Of a stretch of 64,000 nt of DNA, positions 23,075 to 34,654 are shown piece by piece. The stretch lies in assembly GCA_947044405.1 (NCBI GenBank), contig CAMRHE010000462.1, positions 1,089,001 through 1,153,000 on the forward strand. The letters run 5' to 3'. Origin of the DNA: Leptodactylus fallax. Taxonomy: Eukaryota; Chordata; Amphibia; Anura; Leptodactylidae. Both the position numbers and the translations under genes were made by a program. The notes below the pieces were generated by a model. That model did no database searches and was not told where the DNA came from. It saw only the letters and a list, made by a program, of their open reading frames with translations. The first letter of the stretch is position 1; every line of letters begins with the position of its first letter.

Positions 23075-24629
23075 CAGTGGGGAAAAAAACATTTAGTCAG
23101 CCACCAATTGTGCAAGTTCTCCCACTTAAAAAGATGAGAGATGCCTGTAATTGACATCATAGGTAGACCTCAACTATGAGAGACAAAATGAGAAAACAAA
23201 TCCAGAAAATCACATTGTCTGATTTTTAAAGAATTTATTTGCAAATTATGGTGGAAAATAAGTATTTGGTCACCTACAAACAAGCAAGATTTCTGGCTCT
23301 CACAGACCTGGAACTTCTTCTTTAAGAGGCTCCTCTGTCCTCCACTCATTACCTGCAGTAATGGCACCTGTTTGACATTGTTATCAGTATAAAAGACACC
23401 TGTCCACAACCTCAAACAGTCACATTCCAAACTCCACTATGGTGAAGACCAAAGAGCTGTGGAAGGACACCAGAAACAAAATTGTAGACCTGCACCAGGC
23501 TGGGAAGACTGAATCTGCAATAGGCAAGCAGCTTGGTGTGAAGAAATCAACTGTGGGAGCAATAATTAGAAAATGAAGACATCAAGACCACTGATAATCT
23601 CCCTCGATCAGGGGCTCCATGCAAGATCTCACCCCGTGGGGTCAAAATGATCACAAGAACGGTCAGCAAAAATCACAGAACCACACAGGGGGACCTAGTG
23701 AATGATCTGCAGAAAGCTGGGACTAACGTAACAAAGGCTACCGTCAGTAACACACTACACCGCCAGGGACTCAGATCCTGCAGTGCCAGACGTGTCCCCC
23801 TGCTTAAGCCAGTACATATCCGGGCCCGTCTGAAGTTTGCTAGAGAGCGTTTGAATGTTCCAGAAGAGTATTGGGAGAATGTCATATGGTCAGATGAAAC
23901 CAAAGTAGAACTGTTTGGTAGAAACACAACTCGTGTTTGGAGGAGAGTGAATGCCGAGTTGCATCCAAAGAACACCATACCTACTGTGAAGCATGGGGGT
24001 GGCAACATCATGCTTTGGGGTTGTTTCTCTGCAAAGGGACCAGGACAACTCATCCGTGTACATGAAAGAATGTACCTCCTTCCATCAGCAAGGGCATTGA
24101 AGATGAAACGTGGCTGAGTCTTTCAGCATGACAATGATCCCAAGCACACCGCCAGGGCATCGAAGGAGTGATTCGTAAGAAGCATTTCAAGGTCCTGGAG
24201 TGTCCTAGCCAGTCTCCAGAACTCAACCCCATAGAAAACCTTTGGCAGGAGTTGAAAGTCCGTGTTGCCCAGCGACAGCCCCAAAACATCACTGCTCTAG
24301 AGGAGATCTGTATGGAGGAATGGGCCAACATACCAGCAACAGTGTGTGCCAACCTTGTGAAGACTTACAGAAAACGTTTGTCATTGCCAACAAAGGATAT
24401 ATAACAAAGTATTGAGAAGAACTTTTGTTATTGACCAAATACTTATTTTCCACCATAATTTGCAAATAAATTCGTAAAAAATCAGACAATGCGATTTTCT
24501 AGATATGTTTTCTCATTTTGTCTCTTATAGTTGAGGTCTACCTATGATGTCAATTACAGGCCGCCTCATCTTTTTAAGTGGGAGAACTTGCACAATTGGT
24601 GGCTGGCTAAATACTTTTTTTCCCCACTG
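23075..24629 (+). mobile_element. Tc1/mariner copy E (DD34E family, same as D and I)
   Basis: 1555 bp, bounded by TA at 23073-23074 and 24630-24631. The inverted repeats of about 198 bp (23075-23272 and 24432-24629) start CAGTGGGGAAAAAAA. It is the fullest copy of its family in the window but carries several lesions in the transposase. Confidence 0.95.
23439..24415 (+). pseudogene. Tc1 transposase pseudogene, copy E
   Basis: The ATG at 23439 opens [20 protein letters not shown].. with a clear first helix-turn-helix. The frame is lost near 23574 by small deletions that create TGA. It is regained at 23647-24117, which holds the second helix-turn-helix, the first catalytic Asp (IWSDETKVELFG) and the [10 protein letters not shown] block. 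An in-frame loss of about 33 nt follows near 24073. A Trp-to-stop change lies at 24115-24117 and a one-base deletion near 24169. The C-terminus continues to TGA at 24413-24415, with [11 protein letters not shown] in place of SPDLNPIE. At least four lesions make it inactive. Copy D shows the undamaged sequence at the 33-nt gap. Confidence 0.92.
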
Positions 24630-25637
24630 TATATTTCATTTAATAATTCTGGTGCATCTTGTGACAGTGCACAAGCTGCCGGTCTTAATATATCGGCCCC
24701 AGTATCTCCCTCCTATACAGTGATCATGTAGCTTGTACATTAGCTGCTGCACCGTCACACTGCTTTTGCTTTTGACCAATTATATATCTCATAAGCATAT
24801 TTTTTTTTTCAGAAAAAGATATACTTTATAAATGTTGAGGTATTGCAGAACCCATCTTGCCAGTACTGTGCCTTCTATCACACAAATTTTCTTCTTTTTT
24901 TCCCAATATTTTATGTATATTATAGTTTTCATTGTAATTTAAATAAATCTTGAACATTTCAGTTTATTCTACCTATTGTTGCGTTTTTGCATAATGTTTT
25001 TTTTTAAGTCATGTATTGCCCGTGCAATAGCAAAGTGACTACTGAGGACATAGGTTATACTGTGTAGGGCATCCTTCTGCCTGCCAATTGATAGGCATAA
25101 ACTAGAGTAAAAAAAAGAGATTTGTTTTCTTCATGTATTAGATTTATTATGGCTTTTTATTGAATATGTATAAAATATTAATAAAGCAATTTTAAAAGAA
25201 AAAAATTATATAGGAACACAGAGTGCAGCCTTTATTTTCTTTCTTTGTGTCAAGTGATTCTGGAGTCTCTCTTCAAGCCGTACTAAGCACTGAAAGCAGG
25301 AGCTTACTGATAGTGAGAACTATGAGCAAAAACATGGCTGCTGGGCTCATAAAGGAAAAGATTTATATTTCGGTATATTCTATAATGAAAAGAACAGACA
25401 ATTGCATAACATACATTGTAACTGTGCTAAGAAAATTGGACTGCAAGCTGCTTTGGTCAGTAACTTGATAATTGCACATTGTGCACTTTACAAGATATTG
25501 GTGTCTAAATAAGATAGATCAAATAAGATTAAAATGTGTCTCAGCAGTTATCTCAGTACCTCTGTAGTCTTATGAAGGCAAAGTAAATTTTTACATATTA
25601 GATTTCTTAAAGGGATTTGACAGGTTAAAGATATGTA
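24630..25637. other. No gene; AT-rich DNA
   Basis: AT-rich stretch with several AATAAA hexamers and T-runs but no reading frame or repeat unit that I recognise. The last ~30 bp resembles a T2-like end (cttaaagggatttgacagg). Confidence 0.4.
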
Positions 25638-25935
25638 AGGCACCACATAGCGGGCCACAGCGACAAAGCGCTGCGGGAAAAACCGCAGTGGAAATGCATT
25701 GTGGTTTTTCCTGCAGTGCTTTTCACAGGAAGTCCACAGAGTTTTCTTCTGCGGACTTTCTGCTTCAATTATACCTATAGGGAAACCGCCAGTGTTTCCG
25801 TAGGTATAATTGACATGCTGTGATTTCCAAAAACACAACGGTTTTGGAAACTGCAGTATTTTCGCTGTGGGTATTTTTCTGCAATCTGTGGATGGGATTC
25901 GCTACGTTTACGCCATGTGGGGCCCCGGCCTTTCT
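25638..25935. repeat. Foldback repeat, family 2
   Basis: Good copy: caccacatagcgggcc, then gcgggaaaaaccgcagtgg mirrored by ttgtggtttttcctgcag. Next come ctgcggactttctgcttcaa, the TATACCTATAGGG hairpin and gacatgctgtgatttcc. It ends catgtggggccccggcc. Confidence 0.75.
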
Positions 25936-27349
25936 TAGGTTATCAGATTGGTGGAAGTCAACACCTGCTGCTCCTGCTACTCAAGTGAATGGGAGATAAT
26001 CTCCAGAAACCCATCCTGGTCACTACACAAAGAATGGAAGTTTTTTCAGCTCTGGTAGTTGCTGTGAACAACTGATTGGTGGGGGTGTCGGGTGCTGGAT
26101 TCCTGGCAGCTTTAGCTTGGCTTGAGCAGGAGTAGAAAACATGGCAGCTTTCTTCCAAAGTCAGTGCGCACCTGTCAATGGGTTGTGTCTGGCATTAAGC
26201 TCAGCTTCTTTGAAGTAAAAAGGCTGTGCTACAGTAACACACAGAAGTCTCCTTATGTCACTATATCAGCACAGGCATCTACAAACAAGAGTAGTTTACG
26301 TGGCTCATGCTTGGTATATGTAGAGCATTATTATATGTCTATTTCGCGGTGTATACTATTACAGCATCACTTTCCACTCTTCTTAGTTTAGGTGAGCAGA
26401 AATATAAGTAAAAAAGTAAACACTTCCCCAGCTCAAGGCTTGAATACAGCCAGATCTGGGAGGCCTAGATTTCAGATTCTTGTCTGAAACATATCTCTGA
26501 TAACTGGGTCACATATTTTCCCATAGGAAAATCAGATCTGCTTGTTATCTGTCACTATAATAATAAATGTATACAGCCTGATGTGTGAGAAAAACCTGGT
26601 AGACTCGGTATTTTGAGCACCCCTGTTTTTTTTCACAGACAAAGGCTACCATTACAGTATCTGTGTGTGTGAAATCTTCTAAATTGCAGCACCATGGTTA
26701 GCACCATCCAACCAGGCAAACATCTGCGTGGACATCACATGTCCTCCCTATGTCTTATCGGGTACTAAGGTTTAGGTCACCTACCTCCTCTCAAAAACAT
26801 CTTAATAGCAGAAATTTCTTCAACAAATACAATGCCTGTAACGTCACCATAAATGGTAAGAAATTTTGATTGTACCGCACTGGGGAGGATTGATGTAGGT
26901 TGGTACATTTTGTGAGCAGAGCTGTGATATACAATGATGCTACCTATAGATAAATGAACAGTACAGGTGTGTGCGGTTGGGGCTACATTTGCATGCACAA
27001 AACCTGGGGTTGTATTTTAAGGCCCTGCTTAGCTAAGTGCCATGCTTTTGTAGCATCTGTTTATTTACATGGTGCGACATGTTCCTATTTGTTTATGATT
27101 CATCCATCACTGTGGTTCAGTGTGATGCGTAGATAACTTGTATACTGTTGCAATCAAGTCCCTCTCACCTTCTGTTTCATTGTTTGTTGCTGCATTGCTA
27201 AAAATAGTATGTTCAAAGTTTTCTCTTTGACTGTATAGAAATACTTTTGTCTGCAGGCAGCACATAGTTGCCAACTGTCCCACATTTGCTGGGCCTGACT
27301 TGAATTTTTGGAAACCATTCTTCACAAATCTATTATTTTTGCCTACTTG
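25936..27349. other. No gene recognised
   Basis: Apparently single-copy DNA with no supported gene or repeat. Confidence 0.45.
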
Positions 27350-27411
27350 TATAGCGCCAACAGATTGCGCAGCGCTTTACAGACATTGTCAATCACTGTC
27401 CCATATAGGGC
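27350..27411 (-). repeat. SINE 3' tail fragment, inverted
   Basis: tatagcgccaacagattgcg, then cagcgctttacagacattg, is the complement of the 3' body of the SINE at 28207-28465 (..gtctgtaaagcgctgcag..). It lies head-on to a forward fragment about 70 bp downstream. Confidence 0.6.
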
Positions 27412-27477
27412 ATATCAGTATGTCTTTTTTGTCTCACGCTGAAACGGAACATGGCTTTCAAAAAGTCCACTGTTGCG

Positions 27478-27697
27478 CTGGGGTTTTGGCTTCACATGCA
27501 GCCAAGGACAACATCTGCATGGAGTTTTTATGTTCTCCCTGTGTTTGTGGAGGTTTCCACTGGGTACTCCAGTTTCCTCCCACACCCCAAAAGGCATGCT
27601 AAAGGTGAATTTAGATTGTGATCCCTTGTTTTTTCAGTGAGTGATGGGAATATCTGTAAAGCACTGCAGTATTTGTTGTAAGCAAAATAAATACATA
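27478..27697 (+). repeat. Diverged tRNA-derived SINE fragment
   Basis: Contains gccaaggacaacatctgcat, tatgttctccctgtgtttg, ggtactccagtttcctccc and a tail of taaagcactgcag..aaataaataca. It matches the body of the better copy at 28207. The promoter-like head is too decayed to show A and B boxes. Confidence 0.7.
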
Positions 27698-28206
27698 ACC
27701 CCACCCAAAAATGAAAGATTCGTCACCCAGGCCCTACACTGTTGAGCATGGTGTACAGAGCTGAAAGCAGATAGCGCCGTACACAGTACAGTGGCCGAGC
27801 CACGCTATTATAGCTCAGTTGCCATTTATTCAGTGATCTCAGATTAATGACTTATCAAAGATAGGTAGTTGATTTTAGGTCTTCGACAATCCCTATAACT
27901 AGAATCGCATGGTGCTCAGAAGTCTCAACAATAAACCTGATATTTTTTATTTTATTTTTTTACAATTATTAACACAAACTGATTGCTATATTACGTATTC
28001 TTCTGGCACTATACATTTCAGTAGGGTCTTAATATTCAGTCATGACTATTGTACTTACAGGCATGTTTACAATGGATTTATTGTGTACTTATGTTTTAGA
28101 ACACTAGGGGAGATTAGTAAATCTCCTACACCACTTTTGTCACATAAAGTCACAAACTTCAGGTTTGGGACTTTTCAAATGCCAGATGCAACAAAACATT
28201 GTCCCT
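27698..28206. other. No gene recognised
   Basis: Short single-copy interval. 28108-28200 begins with gggagattagtaaatctcc, similar to the ends of the GGGGAGATTTATCA-type MITEs. Confidence 0.4.
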
Positions 28207-28465
28207 GGCAGCACGGTGGCTCAGTGGTTAGCACTGCAGCCTTGCAGAGCTGGAGTCCTGGGTTCGAATCCTGCCAAGGACAACATATGCAAGGCGTTTG
28301 TATGTTCTCCCCGTGTTTGCGTGGGTTTCCTCCGGGTACACACTCCAAAGACATACTGATAGGGAATGTAGGTTGTGAGCCCTATATGGGACAGTGACTG
28401 TCAATGTCTGTAAAGCGCTGCAGAATATGATGGTGCTATATAAGTAAGCATAATAAATAAATAAG
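28207..28465 (+). mobile_element. tRNA-derived SINE
   Basis: The head carries an A-box-like tggctcagtgg (28217-28227) and a perfect B-box ggttcgaatcc (28261-28271), the internal RNA polymerase III promoter of tRNA-type SINEs. A body of about 180 bp follows (tatgttctccccgtgtttgc, gggtttcctccgggtacac, cgctgcagaatatgatggtg), then an aataaataaataag tail. No clear target-site duplication is visible. It depends on LINE machinery encoded elsewhere. A real tRNA gene is excluded because the anticodon arm cannot be folded properly and the body and tail are typical of SINEs. Confidence 0.8.
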
Positions 28466-29149
28466 TCTGTAATGTAAATGAGGCGACTTCTGCAAAGAAA
28501 ACCCCTGCAGAATTGCTGAGTGTCAATCTATTATGCTTAGTGGCCACAGTAAAAACTGCAGAATTTTTAAACTTTTTTTTTTTTTTTTAAATATTCATAG
28601 AGACATGGAAAATTCTTTACAATCTATTTAAAAGTTCTTAAAAATAAGTTTAATATAAAAACTTGGTTTAAAACAATAGGTCATTTTCTGTTGACACATT
28701 CCCTTTAAAAGAATGAACATTTTTGAAATGGTTGTTTTAAATGGAAGGAATACTGGATTTTGTTTTAACATCTTTCATAAAACCGTGAAAACTTGATCAA
28801 CAGCCCTGGAGATTTTTTTCAGATAATTTTTTAAGGATTTTTTTTTCTGATATCGCTGAATGTACTCCACCTGTCAGGAAACCTATAGGAGCATTGGAAA
28901 TTATGTCAAAGATGTAACTGCAGTAAATAAAGTAAATGCTGAACTCACGTATCTAATGCTCGTGTCATATTTTATCACAAGCTCACTTCAAACAGACACT
29001 TGAAGGAAAAGTACAGCAAAGTACAAGTTGTTTCAAGTGAAAAAGCTCCAGTAATCTTCAAAAACTCCAAGGTAAATATTTCAGGAACATGTTGGAGTTG
29101 AAGATATCAGTGATGGCCTGTGCTTCACATGGGAAGCAATCTGTACTTA
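28466..29149. other. No gene; T2-like fragment near 28650-28708
   Basis: The segment ending cattccctttaa at 28708, with ataggtcattttctgttgac, reappears as its complement at 51590-51650. That marks it as a dispersed repeat with a TTAAAGGG-type end. The rest is single-copy. Confidence 0.5.
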
Positions 29150-30798
29150 CAGTCATATGAAAAAGTTTGGGCACCCCTATTAATCTTAATCATTTTTAGT
29201 TCTAAATATTTGGGTGTTTGCAACAGCCATTTCAATTTGATATATCTAATAACTGATGGACACAGTAATATTTCAGGATTGAAATGAGGTTTATTGTACT
29301 AACAGAAAATGTGCAATATGCATTAAACCAAAATTTGACCGGTGCTAAAGTATGGGCACCTCAACAGAAAAGTGACATTAATATTTAGTAGATCCTCCTT
29401 TTGCAAAAATAACAGCCTCTAGTCGCTTCCTGTAGCTTTTAATCAGTTCCTGGATCCTGGATGAAGGTATTTTTGACCATTCCTCTTTACAAAACAGTTC
29501 CAGTTCAGTTAAATTTGATGGTCGCCGAGCATGGACAGCCTGCTTGAAATTATCCCACAGATGTTCAATGATATTCAGGTCTGGGGACTGGGATGGCCAT
29601 TCCAGAACATTGTAATTGTTCCTCTACATGAATGCCTGAGTAGATTTGGAGCTGTGTTTTGGATCATTGTCTTGCTGAAATATCCATCCCCGGCGTAACT
29701 TCAAATTCATCACTGATTCTTGTACATTATTCTCAAGAATCTGCTGATACTGAGTTGAATCCATGCGACCCTCAACTTTAACAAGATTCCCGATGCCGGC
29801 ATTGGCCACACAGCCCCAAAGCATGATGGAACCTCCACCAAATTTTACATTGGGTAGCAAGTGTTTTTCTTGGAATGCTGTGTTTTTTTGACGCCATGCA
29901 TAACGCCTTTTTGTATGACCAAACAACTCAATCTTTGTTTCATCAGTCCACAGGACCTTCTTCCAAAATGAAGCTGGCTTGTCCAAATGTGCTTTTGCAT
30001 ACCTCAGGCGATTCTGTTTGTGGCGTGCTTTCAGAAACGGCTTCTTTCGCATCACTCTCCCATACAGCTTCTCCTTGTGCAAAGTGTGCTGTATTGTTGA
30101 CCGATGCACAGTGACACCATCTGCAGCAAGATGATGCTGCAGCCCTTTGGAGGTGGTCTGTGGATTGTCCTTGACTGTTCTCAACATTCTTCTTCTCTGC
30201 CTTTCTGATATTTTTCTTGGCCTGCCACTTCTGGGCTTAACAAGAACTGTCCCTGTGGTCTTCCATTTCCTTACTATGTTCCTCACAGTGGAAACTGACA
30301 GGTTAAATCTCTGAAACAACTTTTTGTATCCTTCCCCTGAACAACTATGTTGAACAATCTTTGTTTTCAGATCATTTGAGAGTTGTTTTGAGGAGCCCAT
30401 GATGCCACTCTTCAGAGGAGATTCAAATAGGAGAACAACTTGCAATTGGCCACCTTAAATACCTTTTCTCATGATTGGATACACCTGGCTATGAAGTTCA
30501 AAGCTCAGTGAGGTTACAAAACCAATTTTGTGCTTCAGTAAGTCAGTAAAAAGTAGTTTGGAGTATTCAAATCAATAAAATGATAAGGGTACCCAAATTT
30601 TTACACCGGTCAAATTTTGGTTTAATGCATATTGCACATTTTCTGTTAGTACAATAAACCTCATTTCAATCCTGAAATATTACTGTGTCCATCAGTTATT
30701 AGATATATCAAATTGAAATGGCTGTTGCAAACACCCAAATATTTAGAACTAAAAATGATTAAGATTAATAGGGGTGCCCAAACTTTTTCATATGACTG
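29150..30798 (-). mobile_element. Tc1/mariner copy C (DD34E, nearly intact)
   Basis: 1649 bp, bounded by TA (29148-29149 and 30799-30800). Long inverted repeats of about 211 bp (29150-29360 and 30587-30798) start CAGTCATATGAAAAAGTTT. It is the best-preserved copy of the copy A family. The only lesion found in the coding region is one in-frame nonsense codon. Confidence 0.96.
29378..30400 (-). pseudogene. Tc1 transposase with a single nonsense codon (copy C)
   Basis: I choose the ATG at 30400 (MGSSKQLSNDLKTKIVQH..) over an in-frame ATG at 30445, because family members start with this short MG-S-KQ-type sequence. The frame of 341 codons ends with TAA at 29380-29378. In order: first helix-turn-helix (residues about 5-55), GRPRK linker, second helix-turn-helix, first catalytic Asp about 153 (LWTDETKIELFG), GGGSIMLWGC, second Asp about 244 (FQQDNDPKH) and Glu about 279 (PDLNIIEHLW), giving DD34E. 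Residue 259 is TAG at 29626-29624 where copy A has CAG. As it stands the product would stop before the catalytic Glu, so it is inactive unless the codon is read through. Confidence 0.95.
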
Positions 30799-33038
30799 TA
30801 TATAGCAGACAACAGCTCAGGACATCTAGTTATGCAATGCTAAAAACAAAGATCAGATACAGTATATAGGTTTTGAAGATGCTGGAAGCCTATGTCTTCT
30901 TTCACGACCATTTTGTAAAATTATCCAAATGCATCTAAAAAATGGAGCAGCTTTCCATTTGGTCTTGATAAAAAATATACTATTGTTTAGTTTTTACAGT
31001 TTTTATGCTGACTTTTGCATCACTATGGTAACAATTCTCAAACAAGCCATATGTAGTCTGATCCAGTAGTCATGTTCATGTCTGTCCCCTACTCTCTTCT
31101 AATGTACATTTGGTTGAATAGCAAGATGTAGGGGACAAAGGGCCAAGAATATGAATGGAGAATCAGACTACAAAAGGGTTAACATATAGGACTGCATACG
31201 AGCCAAAAAGGCATAATGCTAAATTTGTAATTAAGACCTATTTCCAAGTGTCTTTTTTTTTCATTTTACATGCATCAATGCTATAAAAAAAATTGTTTGC
31301 AAATATGGACCTAGACTTTACTTGATACCCCTTCACTTAATCTCCGACTGAAGGCGGGGAGCATGAGGTGAAGGGCTCCCTGTGTGACTTTCTTCATTGT
31401 TTCTATGTTTGGTGTTCCTTTAACCCCAATATATTCTGCAGACACTTGTAATTGAAATGATGCTGTGAGCTGGAATAATTTACATCGGTATAGTCTATGT
31501 AGATGGTACAAGATGTGTTTCTCACATTTTCAGCTTTTATTTTTATCCATATCATGACAGGATTGCATCTAGATTATGGCTAAGCCATATGTTTTGATGT
31601 AAATGAAAAAGAGAATTCCTGCAAATGCTATGTAAAAAAAAAAACAAACTAAAGTTGATTCTGTAATTGTTCTACCCATTGTCAAATGAAATACTTAGGT
31701 CACATCTAAGCAGTGAGTATCCATTGTCGAATTTATTGTGCTAGAAAAAGGCAAATGAGAACTTACTTTTTTTTCATGATAACTTGAAATTTTGAATCTT
31801 TAAATTCCAGAAATAAAGAATTTTAACTTAAAGTATGGAGCTGCACTAATACATTATTCATTGTAATTGGGAACCATTGTAACTAACATAATCTTCTTAT
31901 ATATAGACATATTACCCAAATGATTCATTTCACAATCTGGAGTAATATGGATAATAAAAGAGAGGGGCAGAAATGAATTGGCTGTCAGTTGCCTTCCAAA
32001 TTATATGTCGGTAAAGAGAGGGGTTGCTGTGATGTTGACAGCACATTGCGGCAGAGTTGCAACAGATTTTGTGTATCCAAAAAGTTATGACTACTGCAAC
32101 TATTGCAAAAATTGTAATATTTATATACAGGGACTAGTCTTAGGATAGGGTTCAACTACTGGGACCCCCACCATAAGTTTACCCCCACTTATATGAGATT
32201 GATGACTTGTTCTAACAATAGACCTTCAACATCAAGAGCTGGTCATATCCTGTAGTTACATTCGTTCTGTCAAGAGCTAGCTTGCCTGAATCTCCCAAAC
32301 ACATGCATTATTGGCTGTGCCTAGCAGTATTTGTGTATTGGATGAGAAGAGGAGAGAATGGGGGAGTTATTGCCAGGCACCCCTGGAAGAGGCTTATCAT
32401 TCCAAGAACCAGATAATCAGGAGTTGAACAACAACTTTCTGATCTTTATCTTCCCATTACTTCAGGAGAGAGTCAGGAGGAGCTCATAAACATACAGCCA
32501 AACCTTTTGAAATTGTCAGGTTGGGCCAATACACATCTAAAGTATATGGCCAGGAAAACTCCTTGCATTCCGTTTCACTGTTTGTAATATACAGAGTTTC
32601 TCTATGGGTCCAGGTAACAAGAACTAATATTACAGGAGTGAGATAAAAAAAAAAAGAGAAAACTTTTATTATAGACTTCAGCAATCACCAGACTATGTAT
32701 TAACAAGTGTGATGGCTATCTATGTTAATGCATATGCTGGTAGCCTTGACTCATCTGTGATCCATGGTGTTGGCTCAGATGAAGGGTTTTCTTCAAGTGT
32801 GTGCTTAGGATAAGAGTAGTGAACTTGCAGAAGGCAAACAGTAAGGAGCAGAGATAAAGCAGGCAGAATGGGCTTTACATGTCAAAACAGTCCTGTGATG
32901 AAAGAGTCCTTAATACTCACTTGTGATGGCTATAGTTTGTAGCGTGGATATACCAGTCTTAAACATGTAGCACATCCATAACCATATGCATAGACTCATT
33001 CATATATCGTCTATTCCAAGGATCCCAGAGCTGATATA
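30799..33038. other. No gene recognised
   Basis: AT-rich, apparently single-copy. Open frames of about 60 codons are at chance level. No repeat unit recognised. Confidence 0.45.
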
Positions 33039-34648
33039 CAGTGGCTTGCAAAAGTATTCATACCCTTTGAACTTTTTCACATTTTGTCACCTTACAACCA
33101 CAAACTTAAATGTATTTTATTGAGATATTATGTGATAGACCAACACAAAGTAGCAGATAATTGTGAAGTGGAAGGAAAATTATACTTGGTTTTCAAAATT
33201 TTAATCAAATAAAAATATGAAAAGTGTGACGTGCAAAAGTATTCAGCCCCCTGTACTCTGATACTCCTAAATAAAATCCAGTGTAATCAGTTGCCTTCAG
33301 AAGTCACTTAATTAGTTAATAGAGTCCAGCTGTGTGTAATTTTAGTCTCAGTATAAATACACCTGTTCTGTGAAGGCCTCAGTGGATTGTTTGAGAACAC
33401 TAGTGAACAAACAGCATCATGAAGATCAAGGAACTCACCAGACAGGTCAGAGATAAAGTTGAGGAGAAGTTTAAAGCTAGGTTATAAAAACATATCCCAA
33501 ACTTTGAGCATCTGAAGGAGCACTGTTCAATCCATCATCCAAAAATGGAAAAAGTATTCTACAACTGCAAACCTACCAAGACATGGCTGTCCACCTAAAC
33601 TGACATATCAAGCAAGGAGAGCACTGGTCAGAGAAGCAGTCAAGAGGCCCATGGTCACTGTGGAGGAGCTGCAGAAATCCACAGCTCAGGTGGGAGAATC
33701 TGTCCACAGGACAACTATAAGTCGTGCACTCCACAAATTTGGCCTTTATGGAAGAGTGGCAAGAAGAAAACCATTGTTGAAATAAAGACATAAGAAGTGC
33801 TGTTTGCAGTTTTCCACAAGCCATATAATGGACACAGCAAACATGTGGAAGAAGGTGCTCTGGTCAGATGAGACCAAAGTTGAACTTTTTGGCCTAAATG
33901 CAAAGCGCTATGTGTGGCGGAAAAGTAACACTGCTCATCTCCCTGAACACCATCCCCATTGTGAAACATAGTGGTAGCAGCATCATTCTGTTGGGATGCT
34001 TTTCTTCAGCAGGGACAGGGAAGCTGGTCAGAGTTGATGGAAAGTTGGATGAAGCTAAATACAGGGCAATCCTGGAAAAAAAAAACTGTTGGAGGCTGCA
34101 AAAGACTTGAGACTGGGAAGGAGATTCACCTTTCAGCAAGACAATGACCCTAAACATACAGCCAGAGATACAGCGGAATGGTTTAGATCAAAGAATATTC
34201 ATGTGTTAGAATGGCTCAAAGTCCAGACCTAAATCCCTTTGAGCATCTGTGGCAAGACATGAAAATTGCTGTTCACAGACGCTCTCCAACCAATCTGGCT
34301 GAGCTTGAGCTATTTTGCAAAGAAGAATGGGCAAAAATCTCAGTCTCTAGATGCGCAAATCTGATAGAAACATACCCCAAAAGACTTGCAGCTGTAATTG
34401 TAGCGAAAGGTGGCTCTACAAAGTATTGATATAGGGGGGCTGAATTCTTTTGTACGTCACGCTTTTAAGATTTTTTATTTGATAAAAATTGTGAAAACCA
34501 TGTATTATTTTCCTTCCACTTCACAATTATTTGCTACTTTGTGTTGGTCTATCACTTAAAATCTCAATAAATTTCATTTAAGTTTCTGGTTGTAAGATGA
34601 CAAAATGTGAAAAAGTTCAAGGAGTATGAATACTTTTGCAAGCCACTG
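33039..34648 (+). mobile_element. Tc1/mariner copy F (third DD34E family, decayed)
   Basis: 1610 bp, bounded by TA (33037-33038 and 34649-34650). The inverted repeats of about 215 bp start CAGTGGCTTGCAAAAGTATT. It is separated by only six bases (TATATA) from the next element, copy G. Confidence 0.95.
33419..34429 (+). pseudogene. Tc1 transposase pseudogene, copy F
   Basis: The ATG at 33419 opens MKIKELTRQVRDKVEEKFKA.. and the family C-terminus ..KGGSTKY ends with TGA at 34427-34429. Frameshifts appear soon after codon 20. Recognisable pieces are scattered over all three forward frames: the [15 protein letters not shown] region near 33868, the [14 protein letters not shown] block near 34010, a QQDNDPK-like stretch near 34135 and SPDLNPFEHLWQDM near 34217. 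The second Pro-Ile of the usual NPIE is changed to NPFE. Too damaged to encode transposase. It is clearly older than its neighbour G. Confidence 0.9.
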
Positions 34649-34654
34649 TATATA

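Noticed and set aside
23673..24053. 126-codon minus-strand frame
   Set aside because: Antisense shadow of the copy E transposase; similar shadows lie under the other Tc1 copies.
28207..28290. Possible tRNA gene
   Set aside because: A and B boxes are present but the anticodon arm and acceptor stem do not fold as a tRNA, and a SINE body and tail follow.
27909..28397. 162-codon frame
   Set aside because: Its second half is the SINE at 28207, and no domain is recognisable in the first half.
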